64,000 nucleotides of DNA, from assembly GCA_007753675.1 (NCBI GenBank), contig CP036432.1, forward strand, positions 4,252,394-4,316,393, written 5' to 3'. The stretch comes from Stieleria magnilauensis. Lineage in GTDB: Bacteria; Planctomycetota; Planctomycetia; Pirellulales; Pirellulaceae. This document shows positions 1-7,319 of the stretch, piece by piece; the first letter of the stretch is position 1, and the number at the start of each line of letters is the position of its first letter. Made by a program: the position numbers and the translations under genes. Under the pieces are notes generated by a model. It searched no databases, was not told the origin of the DNA, and was given only the letters and a program-made list of their open reading frames with translations.

Positions 1-859
1 AATACGGATGCGTTTGGTTCGTGTACAAGTGCTCGATCGGTGCCTCGCCGCCGCGATGTCGATACCCCATCAGCACCGGCGCCGACCACTGGACGAAATC
101 GTCGCTGACCGCCCGCGCGATGCGACGAATCTTGTCCTGGAAGACGCGGAAATAGCAGACGTACTGTTGTTCCGCCTGCGACCAGAACGCCAGGTTTTGA
201 GAGTCGAAGAAATGGGGATAGGCAACCTGGTCACTGGGGATCACGGGTTGTTCGCGCAGCTTACGCCAACGCGTTCCGTCGGCGGAAACCCAGGCGATCA
301 GACCGCTTTTGACGGTCCCGCCGAGTGCTTTGAAACGCTCCTCCGCCGGGACGCCTTCGCGCGTGTCCAACATCGGGCAGAAATTATGCGTGACCGGCGC
401 GGCGTCGGCCAACACCACGTTGTTCTCGCGCGTCCCCTGGACTTCGAACAGTCCCAAATTCGGCTTGGTCCACTCGATGCCGTCGGTCGACTCCGCGTAG
501 CAAGTCGTCTCGGCACGGTTGCCATCCTGGCCGGCGACGCCGAGACCACGATAGTACAGTCGCAAGCGGTCGCCGTCGCGAATCACGGTCGCATAAGCAC
601 TAAAACCGCCTTCCCATGGCTTGTCAAACGCCAGCACCTGACCTTCGTCACGCGGCCGATGCATCACCAAGTCGACATCGTCGCGCGTTTCGATCAAGGC
701 TTCGTCGACAAACAGCTCGCGTCGCGAACCGATCTCGTGGACGTTCGGCAACGGGTCTGCGGCGAAGGTTCGGCGGGGCATTGAACCGGTTGCAGCAATG
801 ACCGCCGAAGCACCCGCTGATTGCATCCAGCGGCGACGAGAAAGCGAATTCAAACTCAT
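1..859 (-). CDS. Tat-exported glycosidase-like beta-propeller protein (partial, C-terminus beyond window)
   Basis: Reading the minus strand from ATG at 859 gives an uninterrupted frame of 286 codons to the window edge. It begins with a twin-arginine signal (SLNSLSRRRWMQSAGASAV, then an Ala-rich stretch to about residue 33). The mature part has the repeated Trp/Tyr-rich strands of five-bladed propellers of the GH32/GH43 type (RRELFVDEALIE, RLRLYYRGLG, CYAESTDGIEWTKPNLGLFE). Such exported proteins are common in planctomycetes and are often annotated as glycosyl hydrolase-like; no catalytic assignment is possible here. AAGGAG lies 5 nt before the ATG, which fixes the start. The stop lies outside the window, so the length is unknown. 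Long open frames on the opposite strand in this stretch are shadows. Confidence 0.82.
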   Translation of the reverse strand, partial: MSLNSLSRRRWMQSAGASAVIAATGSMPRRTFAADPLPNVHEIGSRRELFVDEALIETRDDVDLVMHRPRDEGQVLAFDKPWEGGFSAYATVIRDGDRLRLYYRGLGVAGQDGNRAETTCYAESTDGIEWTKPNLGLFEVQGTRENNVVLADAAPVTHNFCPMLDTREGVPAEERFKALGGTVKSGLIAWVSADGTRWRKLREQPVIPSDQVAYPHFFDSQNLAFWSQAEQQYVCYFRVFQDKIRRIARAVSDDFVQWSAPVLMGYRHRGGEAPIEHLYTNQTHPY

Positions 860-944
860 GGCAACTCCTTGTCGTGAATCGAGTGATCCAGCAGTTTACT
901 CGTTCCGCGGACGCAAAGGTTGCGTCCATCGAGTCGCCGAAAAT

Positions 945-976
945 GGACTGGTCAAAAAATGGACTGGTCAAAAGAT
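945..976. repeat. Two tandem 16-bp TGGTCAAAA units
   Basis: Two adjacent copies of a 16-mer (GGACTGGTCAAAAAAT, then GGACTGGTCAAAAGAT) lie between the glycosidase-like gene and the ABC ATPase gene. The same family recurs at 9265-9453 and 46855-46998, where inverted copies are also present. Here only one orientation is seen. Confidence 0.85.
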
Positions 977-999
977 GGGGACGTCTGGGTTGAGATGTT

Positions 1000-1704
1000 T
1001 CAGGACTCAGCCAACCGCATCAAGCCGTCTTCCATTTCATACCGGGTGTCGAAGACGTCCAGGGATCGATGGTCGTGGGTGACGACGATGACGGCGGCTT
1101 GCTGTTCGTGGGCGACCTTGGCGAACAGTTCCATCACTTGTCGGCCGCGGTGGCTGTCCAGCGCCGCGGTGGGCTCGTCGGCCAGAATCACGCTGGGGTG
1201 GTTTGCCAGCGCGCGGGCCACGGCGACGCGCTGTTGTTGGCCGCCGGAAAGCATCGACGGCAAGTTCTCGCCCCGATCGCCGACGCCGAGATAGTCGAGC
1301 AACTCCTGCGCGCGGGTGCGGGCCGATTTGGGCGTGTCGCCGTTGAGCTGCATCGCGATCTGCACATTTTCGCGGGCGGACAAAAACGGGATCAAGTTCG
1401 ATTTTTGAAACACAAATCCGAGGTGTCGGCGGCGAAACGATCGCAGATTGGTGTGCGGGACGTCGCCTTCGACCACCAACTTGCCGCCGATCAACACGCG
1501 TCCCGCCGTCGGCGGGTTGATCAGGCCGACGGCGGTCAGAAACGTCGACTTGCCAGAACCACTCGGCCCCAACAACGCCACCACTTCGCCGCGATGCACC
1601 TGCATCGAAACGTCGCGCATTGCGACGACTTCGGTATTGCCGCTGCCGTAGATCTTGGTCAGCCGGTCGGTTTCGATGGCCAACGTTTCCCCGGCATCGC
1701 TCAT
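1000..1704 (-). CDS. ABC transporter ATP-binding protein (DevA/MacB-like)
   Basis: 234-residue ATPase that should energise the FtsX-type permease encoded just upstream. Walker A GPSGSGKS is at about residues 46-53. The Q-loop lies in the [11 protein letters not shown] stretch, the signature is LSGGQQQR, Walker B is [12 protein letters not shown] and the switch His is in VVTHDHRS. Size and motifs fit the LolD/MacB/DevA subfamily of short ATPases that work with a four-helix permease rather than a channel. The start ATG at 1704 overlaps the TGA of the permease gene (ATGA), so translation is probably coupled. The frame stays open further upstream, but that part lies in another frame of the permease gene and is not coding. 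Substrate cannot be told from sequence. Confidence 0.93.
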   Translation of the reverse strand: MSDAGETLAIETDRLTKIYGSGNTEVVAMRDVSMQVHRGEVVALLGPSGSGKSTFLTAVGLINPPTAGRVLIGGKLVVEGDVPHTNLRSFRRRHLGFVFQKSNLIPFLSARENVQIAMQLNGDTPKSARTRAQELLDYLGVGDRGENLPSMLSGGQQQRVAVARALANHPSVILADEPTAALDSHRGRQVMELFAKVAHEQQAAVIVVTHDHRSLDVFDTRYEMEDGLMRLAES

Positions 1705-2912
1705 GACAGGGCCTCGTTGGGCGAGATCCGCAGCGCTTTCCAAATCCCCAGCACGCTGGACAAGATCGAGATTCCCAGCACGATAGCGGCAAGCTGTATC
1801 AAGTCGGGTTGCGTCACCAGGACGCGTCGGGGAAACATCGGAAACACCTTTTGCCCGACCAGGTAGGCGATCGCAAACCCGAACGCACCCAACAACAACG
1901 CTTGCTGCAGAATCAAACCCAAAATCACGGTGTTGGGGGCACCGATTAATTTCAACAGCGCGATCGAATGGATCTTGTCCAGCGTCATCGTGTACAGGAT
2001 CAGCGCCATGATGATGGCTGCGATGACGGTCAACAGCACACGGAACAGTCCGATTTGGCGTTTGATCTTTTCGACCGTCCCCTTGAGCAACAACTCGCGT
2101 TGCCCATCGGAGGTGTACACCGAGACGTCGCCCCAACCGCCGATGATGTCGGCGACGACGTCGGCGTCCGCGTCGGGCTTGAGCGAAACCATCACGGCAC
2201 TCAGCCCGGGACGGGCGACGGCGGGCAATTCGCTTCCCGGGCGTTGCGCGTTGGCCAGCAACATCGGTTGTTGTGCGACCAGATCAAAGCGGCGACCGCG
2301 GGCTTCCCGGGCGGCCCGTTCCAGACGGACCGCTTCGCCGGGCACGTCAAATTGAATCGCCTGGGCATCGCGGACGGTGACAAACGCCATGCCGTCGCCG
2401 CTGCTGCCGATCATGTTATTGGTCGTGCCGACGACCGTGTAGGTTTCCTGCCCCAGTTGGATGCGATGTCCGACCGGCAGCCCCAGCGATTCATTGGCGA
2501 TCATTTCAAAGTGGTTTTGACGCAGCACTCGGCCGCCGGTCAGCGCGATCCATTCCCCCTTGTCGGTCGGCCAACTCAATCCCATCACCGCGATCCGTAG
2601 GGGTTTACCGTTCCGCTCTCGTTGAATGGTGTGGTAGACAAACTCGCGGGCCGAAGCGACGCCGGGCACCGCCGTCGCACGATGCACCAGACTGGGCGGC
2701 ACCCGCGAAACTTCGGCGAACGGGCCACGGGTGTCGCGTTGGACGATCCACAAATCGGCATCGACGCGATCGATCAACAACGTCGCGTCTTCGATGACGC
2801 CACGGTAGATCCCTCCCATCCCCATCACCACCATCAACAACATGCCCACGCCGAGGGTGGTCAACGCAAATCGTCCAAAGCTGTAGCGGATGTCCTTCAA
2901 GGCCAGGTTCAT
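1701..2912 (-). CDS. FtsX-like ABC permease (DevC/MacB type)
   Basis: 403-residue inner-membrane permease. One helix lies near residues 15-37, followed by a periplasmic domain of about 240 residues, then three helices at about 289-309, 327-354 and 370-393. This is the MacB-PCD plus FtsX layout. It lacks the fused ATPase of true MacB, so it resembles DevC. The cytoplasmic loop LDKIHSIALLKLIGA, between helices 2 and 3, is the typical coupling segment. The gene overlaps both neighbours by 4 bp (ATGA). With the adaptor and the ATPase it forms a three-component exporter operon; an outer-membrane channel is not encoded nearby. Confidence 0.92.
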   Translation of the reverse strand: MNLALKDIRYSFGRFALTTLGVGMLLMVVMGMGGIYRGVIEDATLLIDRVDADLWIVQRDTRGPFAEVSRVPPSLVHRATAVPGVASAREFVYHTIQRERNGKPLRIAVMGLSWPTDKGEWIALTGGRVLRQNHFEMIANESLGLPVGHRIQLGQETYTVVGTTNNMIGSSGDGMAFVTVRDAQAIQFDVPGEAVRLERAAREARGRRFDLVAQQPMLLANAQRPGSELPAVARPGLSAVMVSLKPDADADVVADIIGGWGDVSVYTSDGQRELLLKGTVEKIKRQIGLFRVLLTVIAAIIMALILYTMTLDKIHSIALLKLIGAPNTVILGLILQQALLLGAFGFAIAYLVGQKVFPMFPRRVLVTQPDLIQLAAIVLGISILSSVLGIWKALRISPNEALS

Positions 2913-4075
2913 GATTCGTCCACGCTCACGTGACGTCCGTCGACCAATGCCGCGCTGCCATGACGTGGCATGACCACCTGGTCCGTTGCGGAAAGCCCCA
3001 AGATGACTTCGACGCTATCACTTCCGCGCAATCCGAGCGTCACCGGTCGCAGCCGCGCCACTCCGGCGTCGTTGACGAACACGGCGTGACCGTCGTCTGT
3101 ACGCACTAATGATGCGGCATCGATCTGAATCGCGGAAGGCTTTCTGCCGGTTTCCAAATACACTTCGGCGCGCTGCCCAACGGCCCACTGATCCGGCATT
3201 GCGTTGGCTTGCACGTCGACCACAAACTCACGCGTTTCTCGATCGGATTCGTTGGCCAATCGAACCACGGTCCCCGGATACGATTGCTCGGGTTGGGAAC
3301 GGAACACGATGCGGGCGGGTTGGTCTTTGGCGACCCTCGACATCTCCGTTTCATCGACCCAGGCGCTGATCCAGAGCACGTCGGTGGAAATCAGTGTCAA
3401 TATGCCGCTGCCGGGCACCACCACGTCACCGGATTCGCGATGTCGCGCCGTAATCAGACCGCTGAAGGGGGCGAGAATCCGCGTGTCCCGCAACCGCGCC
3501 TGATGGTATTGAAGCGTCTTTTCCGCCGCCAACAAAACCTTTTGTCCTTCGGTTATCGCCGCTTCGGCGCGGGCCACATCGGCGACCGCAACCGACATCG
3601 CTTCGGTGGCACGTTCAAACTCCTCCTGCGACGTTGCCGATCGTTCCAACAAACTTTCCAGCCGTCGACTGGTTCGTTGCGTTTGGTCCAGCACCACCGT
3701 CGCCCGTTCCTTGTCCGCACTCAGTCGCACGATGGCTGCTTGGGCGGCGGCCACGTTGGCTTCGGCGATTTCGACTTGCTGCTGCAATTCGGCCGCGTCC
3801 AGCTCGACCAGTAAATCGCCCTCGGCAACCGCGTCCCCCTGGTCGGCCGACACCACCGTGATGCGGCCGGATATCTTGGGGCTGATCGTTGTCGACACGC
3901 GGGCTTCGAGTGTCCCGGTCCCGATGATTTCCGAAACGATCGGACCGCTGCGAACCGGAACCCTTTGGACCGGAACCGGCCGAAACCGCAGCCAGTAAAT
4001 CGCCCCCGCCAGAACAATCAACACGGCCAGCCACTTCGCAAACGTCCTGGACCATTGGATGAAACGACTCTGCAT
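2909..4075 (-). CDS. HlyD-family periplasmic adaptor of ABC exporter
   Basis: 388-residue membrane-fusion protein. It has one N-terminal helix (about residues 14-33), then a biotinyl-lipoyl half (ISPKISGRITVVSADQGDAV), a long alpha-helical hairpin (about 90-185), the second lipoyl half (ILAPFSGLITARHRESGDVV) and a beta-barrel. It links the FtsX permease downstream to an outer-membrane partner. I chose the ATG at 4075 because the hydrophobic helix follows at once and a GAAG lies about 7 nt upstream. An in-frame extension to 4165 would run into the AT-rich promoter-like stretch. First gene of the three-gene exporter operon. Confidence 0.88.
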   Translation of the reverse strand: MQSRFIQWSRTFAKWLAVLIVLAGAIYWLRFRPVPVQRVPVRSGPIVSEIIGTGTLEARVSTTISPKISGRITVVSADQGDAVAEGDLLVELDAAELQQQVEIAEANVAAAQAAIVRLSADKERATVVLDQTQRTSRRLESLLERSATSQEEFERATEAMSVAVADVARAEAAITEGQKVLLAAEKTLQYHQARLRDTRILAPFSGLITARHRESGDVVVPGSGILTLISTDVLWISAWVDETEMSRVAKDQPARIVFRSQPEQSYPGTVVRLANESDRETREFVVDVQANAMPDQWAVGQRAEVYLETGRKPSAIQIDAASLVRTDDGHAVFVNDAGVARLRPVTLGLRGSDSVEVILGLSATDQVVMPRHGSAALVDGRHVSVDES

Positions 4076-4138
4076 GGAAACTTCTTCAGGTGATCGGGCG
4101 TTCTGAGCTTGTGTCAGCGGGCTGAGAATATACACATT

Positions 4139-4165
4139 AACATATAGGATAGGGCGGCGCGTCAA
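4139..4165 (-). promoter_or_regulatory. Possible promoter of the HlyD/FtsX/ATPase operon
   Basis: On the minus strand TTGACG (4165-4160) precedes an AT-rich patch containing TATGTT (4144-4139) with a 15-nt spacer. The patch stands out in otherwise GC-rich DNA and sits 64 nt before the adaptor ATG. The spacer is short and the -10 match is only partial, so this is tentative. Confidence 0.3.
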
Positions 4166-4192
4166 GGTGATTGCCGACGCCGCCGTCCTTGC

Positions 4193-4344
4193 AGCTATCG
4201 CTCAATGCCACTTACTTTGGCACTGAGGGAGGTAGCGGAACGGCGCGAGCCGTCCGGTTTGACCTTGAAAGACCGGAGGGCTCGCGCCCTGCCGCTAACA
4301 AAAGTCGCCCGTTTGTCGCCAAAGTAAGTGGCATTAAGCTATCG
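4193..4344. repeat. Hairpin repeat element with inverted flanks (GNRA family, copy 1)
   Basis: The core 4231-4300 holds two inverted arms. The left arm contains the mini-hairpin ACGGC-GCGA-GCCGT. The right arm, read on the other strand, contains AGGGC-GCGA-GCCCT. The core is enclosed by a 17-bp inverted repeat (AATGCCACTTACTTTGG at 4204-4220, its complement at 4319-4335). Outside that lies an 8-bp direct repeat AGCTATCG (4193-4200 and 4337-4344). The core family recurs at 17818-18109 and 45384-45458, but the inverted flanks are unique to this locus. The element lies just upstream of the nitronate monooxygenase start and happens to be open in that frame. Confidence 0.85.
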
Positions 4345-4413
4345 CCCCCCAATCCCTTCGCCGGCGCCCCGCCCCTTCGCGCAGGCGGATTCCGTTTCCA
4401 GTCACACCAGTTC

Positions 4414-4418
4414 GAGGA
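4414..4418 (+). promoter_or_regulatory. Ribosome binding site deciding a TTG start
   Basis: GAGGA lies 7 nt before TTG at 4426, in frame with the nitronate monooxygenase. No ATG or GTG with a comparable site lies between the hairpin repeat and the first conserved residues. Confidence 0.7.
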
Positions 4419-4425
4419 CAAGCCA

Positions 4426-5472
4426 TTGGGATCCACCGGTTCACTTCAGACACCGCTGTGTGATGTGCTGGAATGCCGCTACCCGATCTTGCAGGCGGGC
4501 ATGGGAGGCGTGGCGCGTGCGGAATTGGTGGCCGCGGTTTCCAATGCCGGCGCGTTCGGTTGTCTGGGCATGGTTCGCGAATCGCCGCAGCGGATCACGC
4601 AACAGATCAACGAAGTTCGATCGCTGACCGACAAGCCGTTCGGTGTCAATCTCATCCCCGCGGCGACCGACCCCGAACTGTTTCGTGTCGAACTCGATGC
4701 GTGCTTGCGTGCCGGTGTACACACGATGGTTTATTTCTGGGATGTCGTCCCGGACGCGATCAACCGCGCCAAGCAAGCCGGGTGCCGGGTCGTGTATCAG
4801 GTCGGCGATGTCGACCAGGCGATCAAAGCGGAAGCGGCGGGAGCCGATGTGATTGTCGCACAGGGAGTGGAAGCCGGGGGGCACGTTCACGGAACGGTCA
4901 CTTCGCTGGTGTTGCTGCCGCAGATCGTCGACGCGGCCTCGATTCCGGTTGTCGGATCGGGCGGTTTTGGAAGTGGTCGCAGCCTGGTCGCAGCGTTGGC
5001 CATGGGCGCGCAGGGGATTCACTGTGGCACGGTGTTGCTGGCCACGCACGAGTCATTCGCCCACGACGTCCACAAACGTCAGATCGTCCGGGCCGACGCC
5101 GACGACACGCTGCACACCGACGCGTATGCGATCAACTGGCCGCCCCACTCTGCCGTCCGTGTGATCAAGAGTCAGAGCACCGAACCGTACGAACAGCAGC
5201 CCTTCGGACACCACGCCGACGAGATGCCGCGAGAACAGGTCGCCGAAGAAGAAGGCCGTCCGGTGTACTTGATGAGCACGGATTCGCCGTTGAAATCCAT
5301 GACCGGGGAACTGGAAAAACTGGCGATGTTCGGCGGCCAGGTCGCCGGACAAGTCACCGCGATCGACTCGGCGGCAACCGTGATCCGGCGGATCGTCGAC
5401 GAAGCCGAAGCGGTGATCGAAGGCTTTGCCCGATCGGCGGGTCCGGCCGGGGATTCCGATTCGATCACTTGA
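4426..5472 (+). CDS. Nitronate monooxygenase (2-nitropropane dioxygenase family)
   Basis: 348-residue FMN-dependent TIM-barrel enzyme that oxidises alkyl nitronates. Landmarks are the N-terminal RYPILQAGMGGVARAELV, the glycine-rich VEAGGHVHG with the catalytic-type His, and the phosphate-binding end of the barrel (GSGGFGSGRSLVAALAMGAQ followed by GIHCGT). Length is normal for the family. The start is taken as TTG 4426 because GAGGA sits 7 nt upstream and conserved sequence begins soon after. The frame is open further upstream only because it runs through the hairpin repeat, whose translation would give low-quality sequence. Monocistronic on this strand; upstream promoter not recognised. Confidence 0.88.
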   Translation: MGSTGSLQTPLCDVLECRYPILQAGMGGVARAELVAAVSNAGAFGCLGMVRESPQRITQQINEVRSLTDKPFGVNLIPAATDPELFRVELDACLRAGVHTMVYFWDVVPDAINRAKQAGCRVVYQVGDVDQAIKAEAAGADVIVAQGVEAGGHVHGTVTSLVLLPQIVDAASIPVVGSGGFGSGRSLVAALAMGAQGIHCGTVLLATHESFAHDVHKRQIVRADADDTLHTDAYAINWPPHSAVRVIKSQSTEPYEQQPFGHHADEMPREQVAEEEGRPVYLMSTDSPLKSMTGELEKLAMFGGQVAGQVTAIDSAATVIRRIVDEAEAVIEGFARSAGPAGDSDSIT

Positions 5473-5588
5473 TCGGGACGGTGAATCTCGCGACACACTC
5501 GGATCACGTCGGCAGACACGGCTGCCATTGAACCCAAGCCGAACAGCAACGACGCTGCGAAAACGAGTGGCCGAGAGGTGGTGTGCAT
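5473..5588 (-). other. Signal-peptide-like reading frame start antisense to the monooxygenase end
   Basis: From ATG 5588 the minus strand reads MHTTSRPLVFAASLLFGLGS and continues to an AVSADV site, a convincing secretion signal. It then runs without a stop into sequence that is merely the complement of the nitronate monooxygenase gene (to 5172). No ribosome binding site is visible. It may be the remnant 5' end of a lost secreted-protein gene, or chance. I do not annotate a protein. Confidence 0.25.
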
Positions 5589-5602
5589 GATGGGCAAGGG
5601 GG

Positions 5603-7240
5603 TCAGGGTCGCTGGATCAAGAATGCTTGTTCCAATTGATTCAGTTCCCGCAGCAAGGCCAGCGAGGCTTCGGTTTCTTCGGTGACGACGACATCGGCAC
5701 CGACGCGGCGCAGTTTGGGGACACTGGCCTGGTAGCGGCAGCGAACCAGCAGTTTGCCGTCGGGGTTGATCTTGCGGATCGCGCGGACCACACGCAGGGC
5801 CACTTGATCATCCGGGACACAGACGACGATGACGCCGGCGTGATGAACTTCGGCACGCTCCAGGATACTCGTGTCGCTGGCATCACCAGCGACCGTGCGA
5901 AATCCCAACTGCGAAAACGGATGCAGATTCACGGGGCTGAGATCCACCAAACAAACGTCTTGCCCCGTGGTTTCCAGCTGGGAGGCAATTCGAGAGCCGA
6001 TCGGGCCGGCACCGATGATCGTCGCCAGTCGCGTCGTGGTGGATTCGGAATCGGACTTGCGGGGTGTTTCGACATCAATGGTTTCGTCGTGCACCAAACG
6101 CAAACCCGTTTTCATCAGCAAGGGAGTCAAGATCAGTGATCCGACCGAGATTGCGATGACACGTTGATAATCGATCTCGCGGAGCACGCCGGATTCGACA
6201 CCCAACAAGATCAAGACGAAAGCGAATTCACCGACGTGTGCCAGTCCGACCCCCATGCCGAACGCACGTTGCAGCGGCATGCCGGTCAGTCGAAACGCGA
6301 GAGTTCCGGCCAACGCTTTCAACGCGATCAGTCCCGCCAGTGCGGCGCCCATCGCGAGCGGTTCGTGCCAAATCAGCGCGGGGTCAAAGATCAATCCGAG
6401 TCCGACAAAGAACACGGCGGCAAAGGTCTCGCGGAACGGCAGCACCAACGCATCGATCTGCTTGGTCCAGCGGTTACCGTTAAAAATCAATCCGGCGGCG
6501 AACGCGCCCACCGCGGGCGGCAGGCCGACCGCGTGGGCAGCCAACGTCACGCCGCCGAGCGAGACGATCGTAAACAAGATCACCATTTCTGGGCTGCGAT
6601 AGCCCGCCAGCAACGGGATCAACCAGTTGGACAGACAGTAACGCAGCGTGATCACGGCCAACACGAACAGCAGCGAAACGGCGGCCAACGCCAAATACTG
6701 ACGCGGACTCGGTGCATTGCCCTCCCCGGTCAAGAGCGGGACCAGCAACAAGAGCGGAATCAAGGCCGCATCTTGGAACAGCAGGATCCCGATGGCGCAT
6801 CGACCGTGCGGTCGCTGGGATTGCCCCCATTCGGTGAGCGCTTTAAAAACCAACACCGTCGAACTGAACGCGACCGCCGAAGCGATCAGGACGGCCGATT
6901 GCCAACTCATCCCGAAGGCGACCAGCAGCGCAACGACGGGCACCGCTACCAGGGTCATCTGCGTCGCTCCGCCGATGAAGAACTTTCTGCCCAAACGTTG
7001 TAGGTCATCGAGCGAAAACTCCAGTCCGATCGAAAACAGCAGCAGAAACACGCCGGCTTCGGTGAAGTGTTCCAACTGGTGTGTTTCATCGCGGACCCAG
7101 CCGAGCACGCCCTGGCCGAGCAGCGCGCCGACGACCAGATAGCCGATCAACACCGACGCGTGAAGCCACCTGCAGATCAACCCGGCAAGCAGCCCTGCGG
7201 CCAGGATAAAAAGCAAGTCGTGAATGAGCGTTTGCGTCAT
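5603..7240 (-). CDS. CPA2-family K+/H+ antiporter with TrkA-N domain (KefB/YbaL-like)
   Basis: 545-residue inner-membrane exchanger. The first roughly 385 residues are hydrophobic and contain about a dozen helices. They include LLFSIGLEFSLDDL and GILLFQDAALIPLLLL, the stretch holding the conserved Q-D pair of CPA2 transporters. A Rossmann TrkA-N domain follows at about 400-520 (TIIGAGPIGSRIASQL, then the acidic VDLSPVN), which normally gates the channel through NAD(H). There is no C-terminal TrkA-C domain. Expected role: potassium or proton homeostasis. A separate single gene; the next minus-strand gene upstream ends 79 nt away. Confidence 0.9.
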   Translation of the reverse strand: MTQTLIHDLLFILAAGLLAGLICRWLHASVLIGYLVVGALLGQGVLGWVRDETHQLEHFTEAGVFLLLFSIGLEFSLDDLQRLGRKFFIGGATQMTLVAVPVVALLVAFGMSWQSAVLIASAVAFSSTVLVFKALTEWGQSQRPHGRCAIGILLFQDAALIPLLLLVPLLTGEGNAPSPRQYLALAAVSLLFVLAVITLRYCLSNWLIPLLAGYRSPEMVILFTIVSLGGVTLAAHAVGLPPAVGAFAAGLIFNGNRWTKQIDALVLPFRETFAAVFFVGLGLIFDPALIWHEPLAMGAALAGLIALKALAGTLAFRLTGMPLQRAFGMGVGLAHVGEFAFVLILLGVESGVLREIDYQRVIAISVGSLILTPLLMKTGLRLVHDETIDVETPRKSDSESTTTRLATIIGAGPIGSRIASQLETTGQDVCLVDLSPVNLHPFSQLGFRTVAGDASDTSILERAEVHHAGVIVVCVPDDQVALRVVRAIRKINPDGKLLVRCRYQASVPKLRRVGADVVVTEETEASLALLRELNQLEQAFLIQRP

Positions 7241-7319
7241 CGCGTTGGGCAGGTGATGAAGGACTCGACCCGATGCGTCGTGCCGGATCTTACCAGTGGG
7301 ACAAGCGTTCGCAACGTGT

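Noticed and set aside
8-784. Long plus-strand open frame at the left edge
   Set aside because: It is antisense to a gene with a Tat signal and a good ribosome site on the minus strand; its translation has no domain character.
1705-2136. N-terminal extension of the ABC ATPase
   Set aside because: It lies inside the permease gene in another frame and reads as Arg-rich noise; ATG 1704 with the ATGA overlap is the start.
6164-7003. Gln/Arg-rich plus-strand frame
   Set aside because: Antisense to the transmembrane part of the K+/H+ antiporter; a standard shadow of hydrophobic codons.
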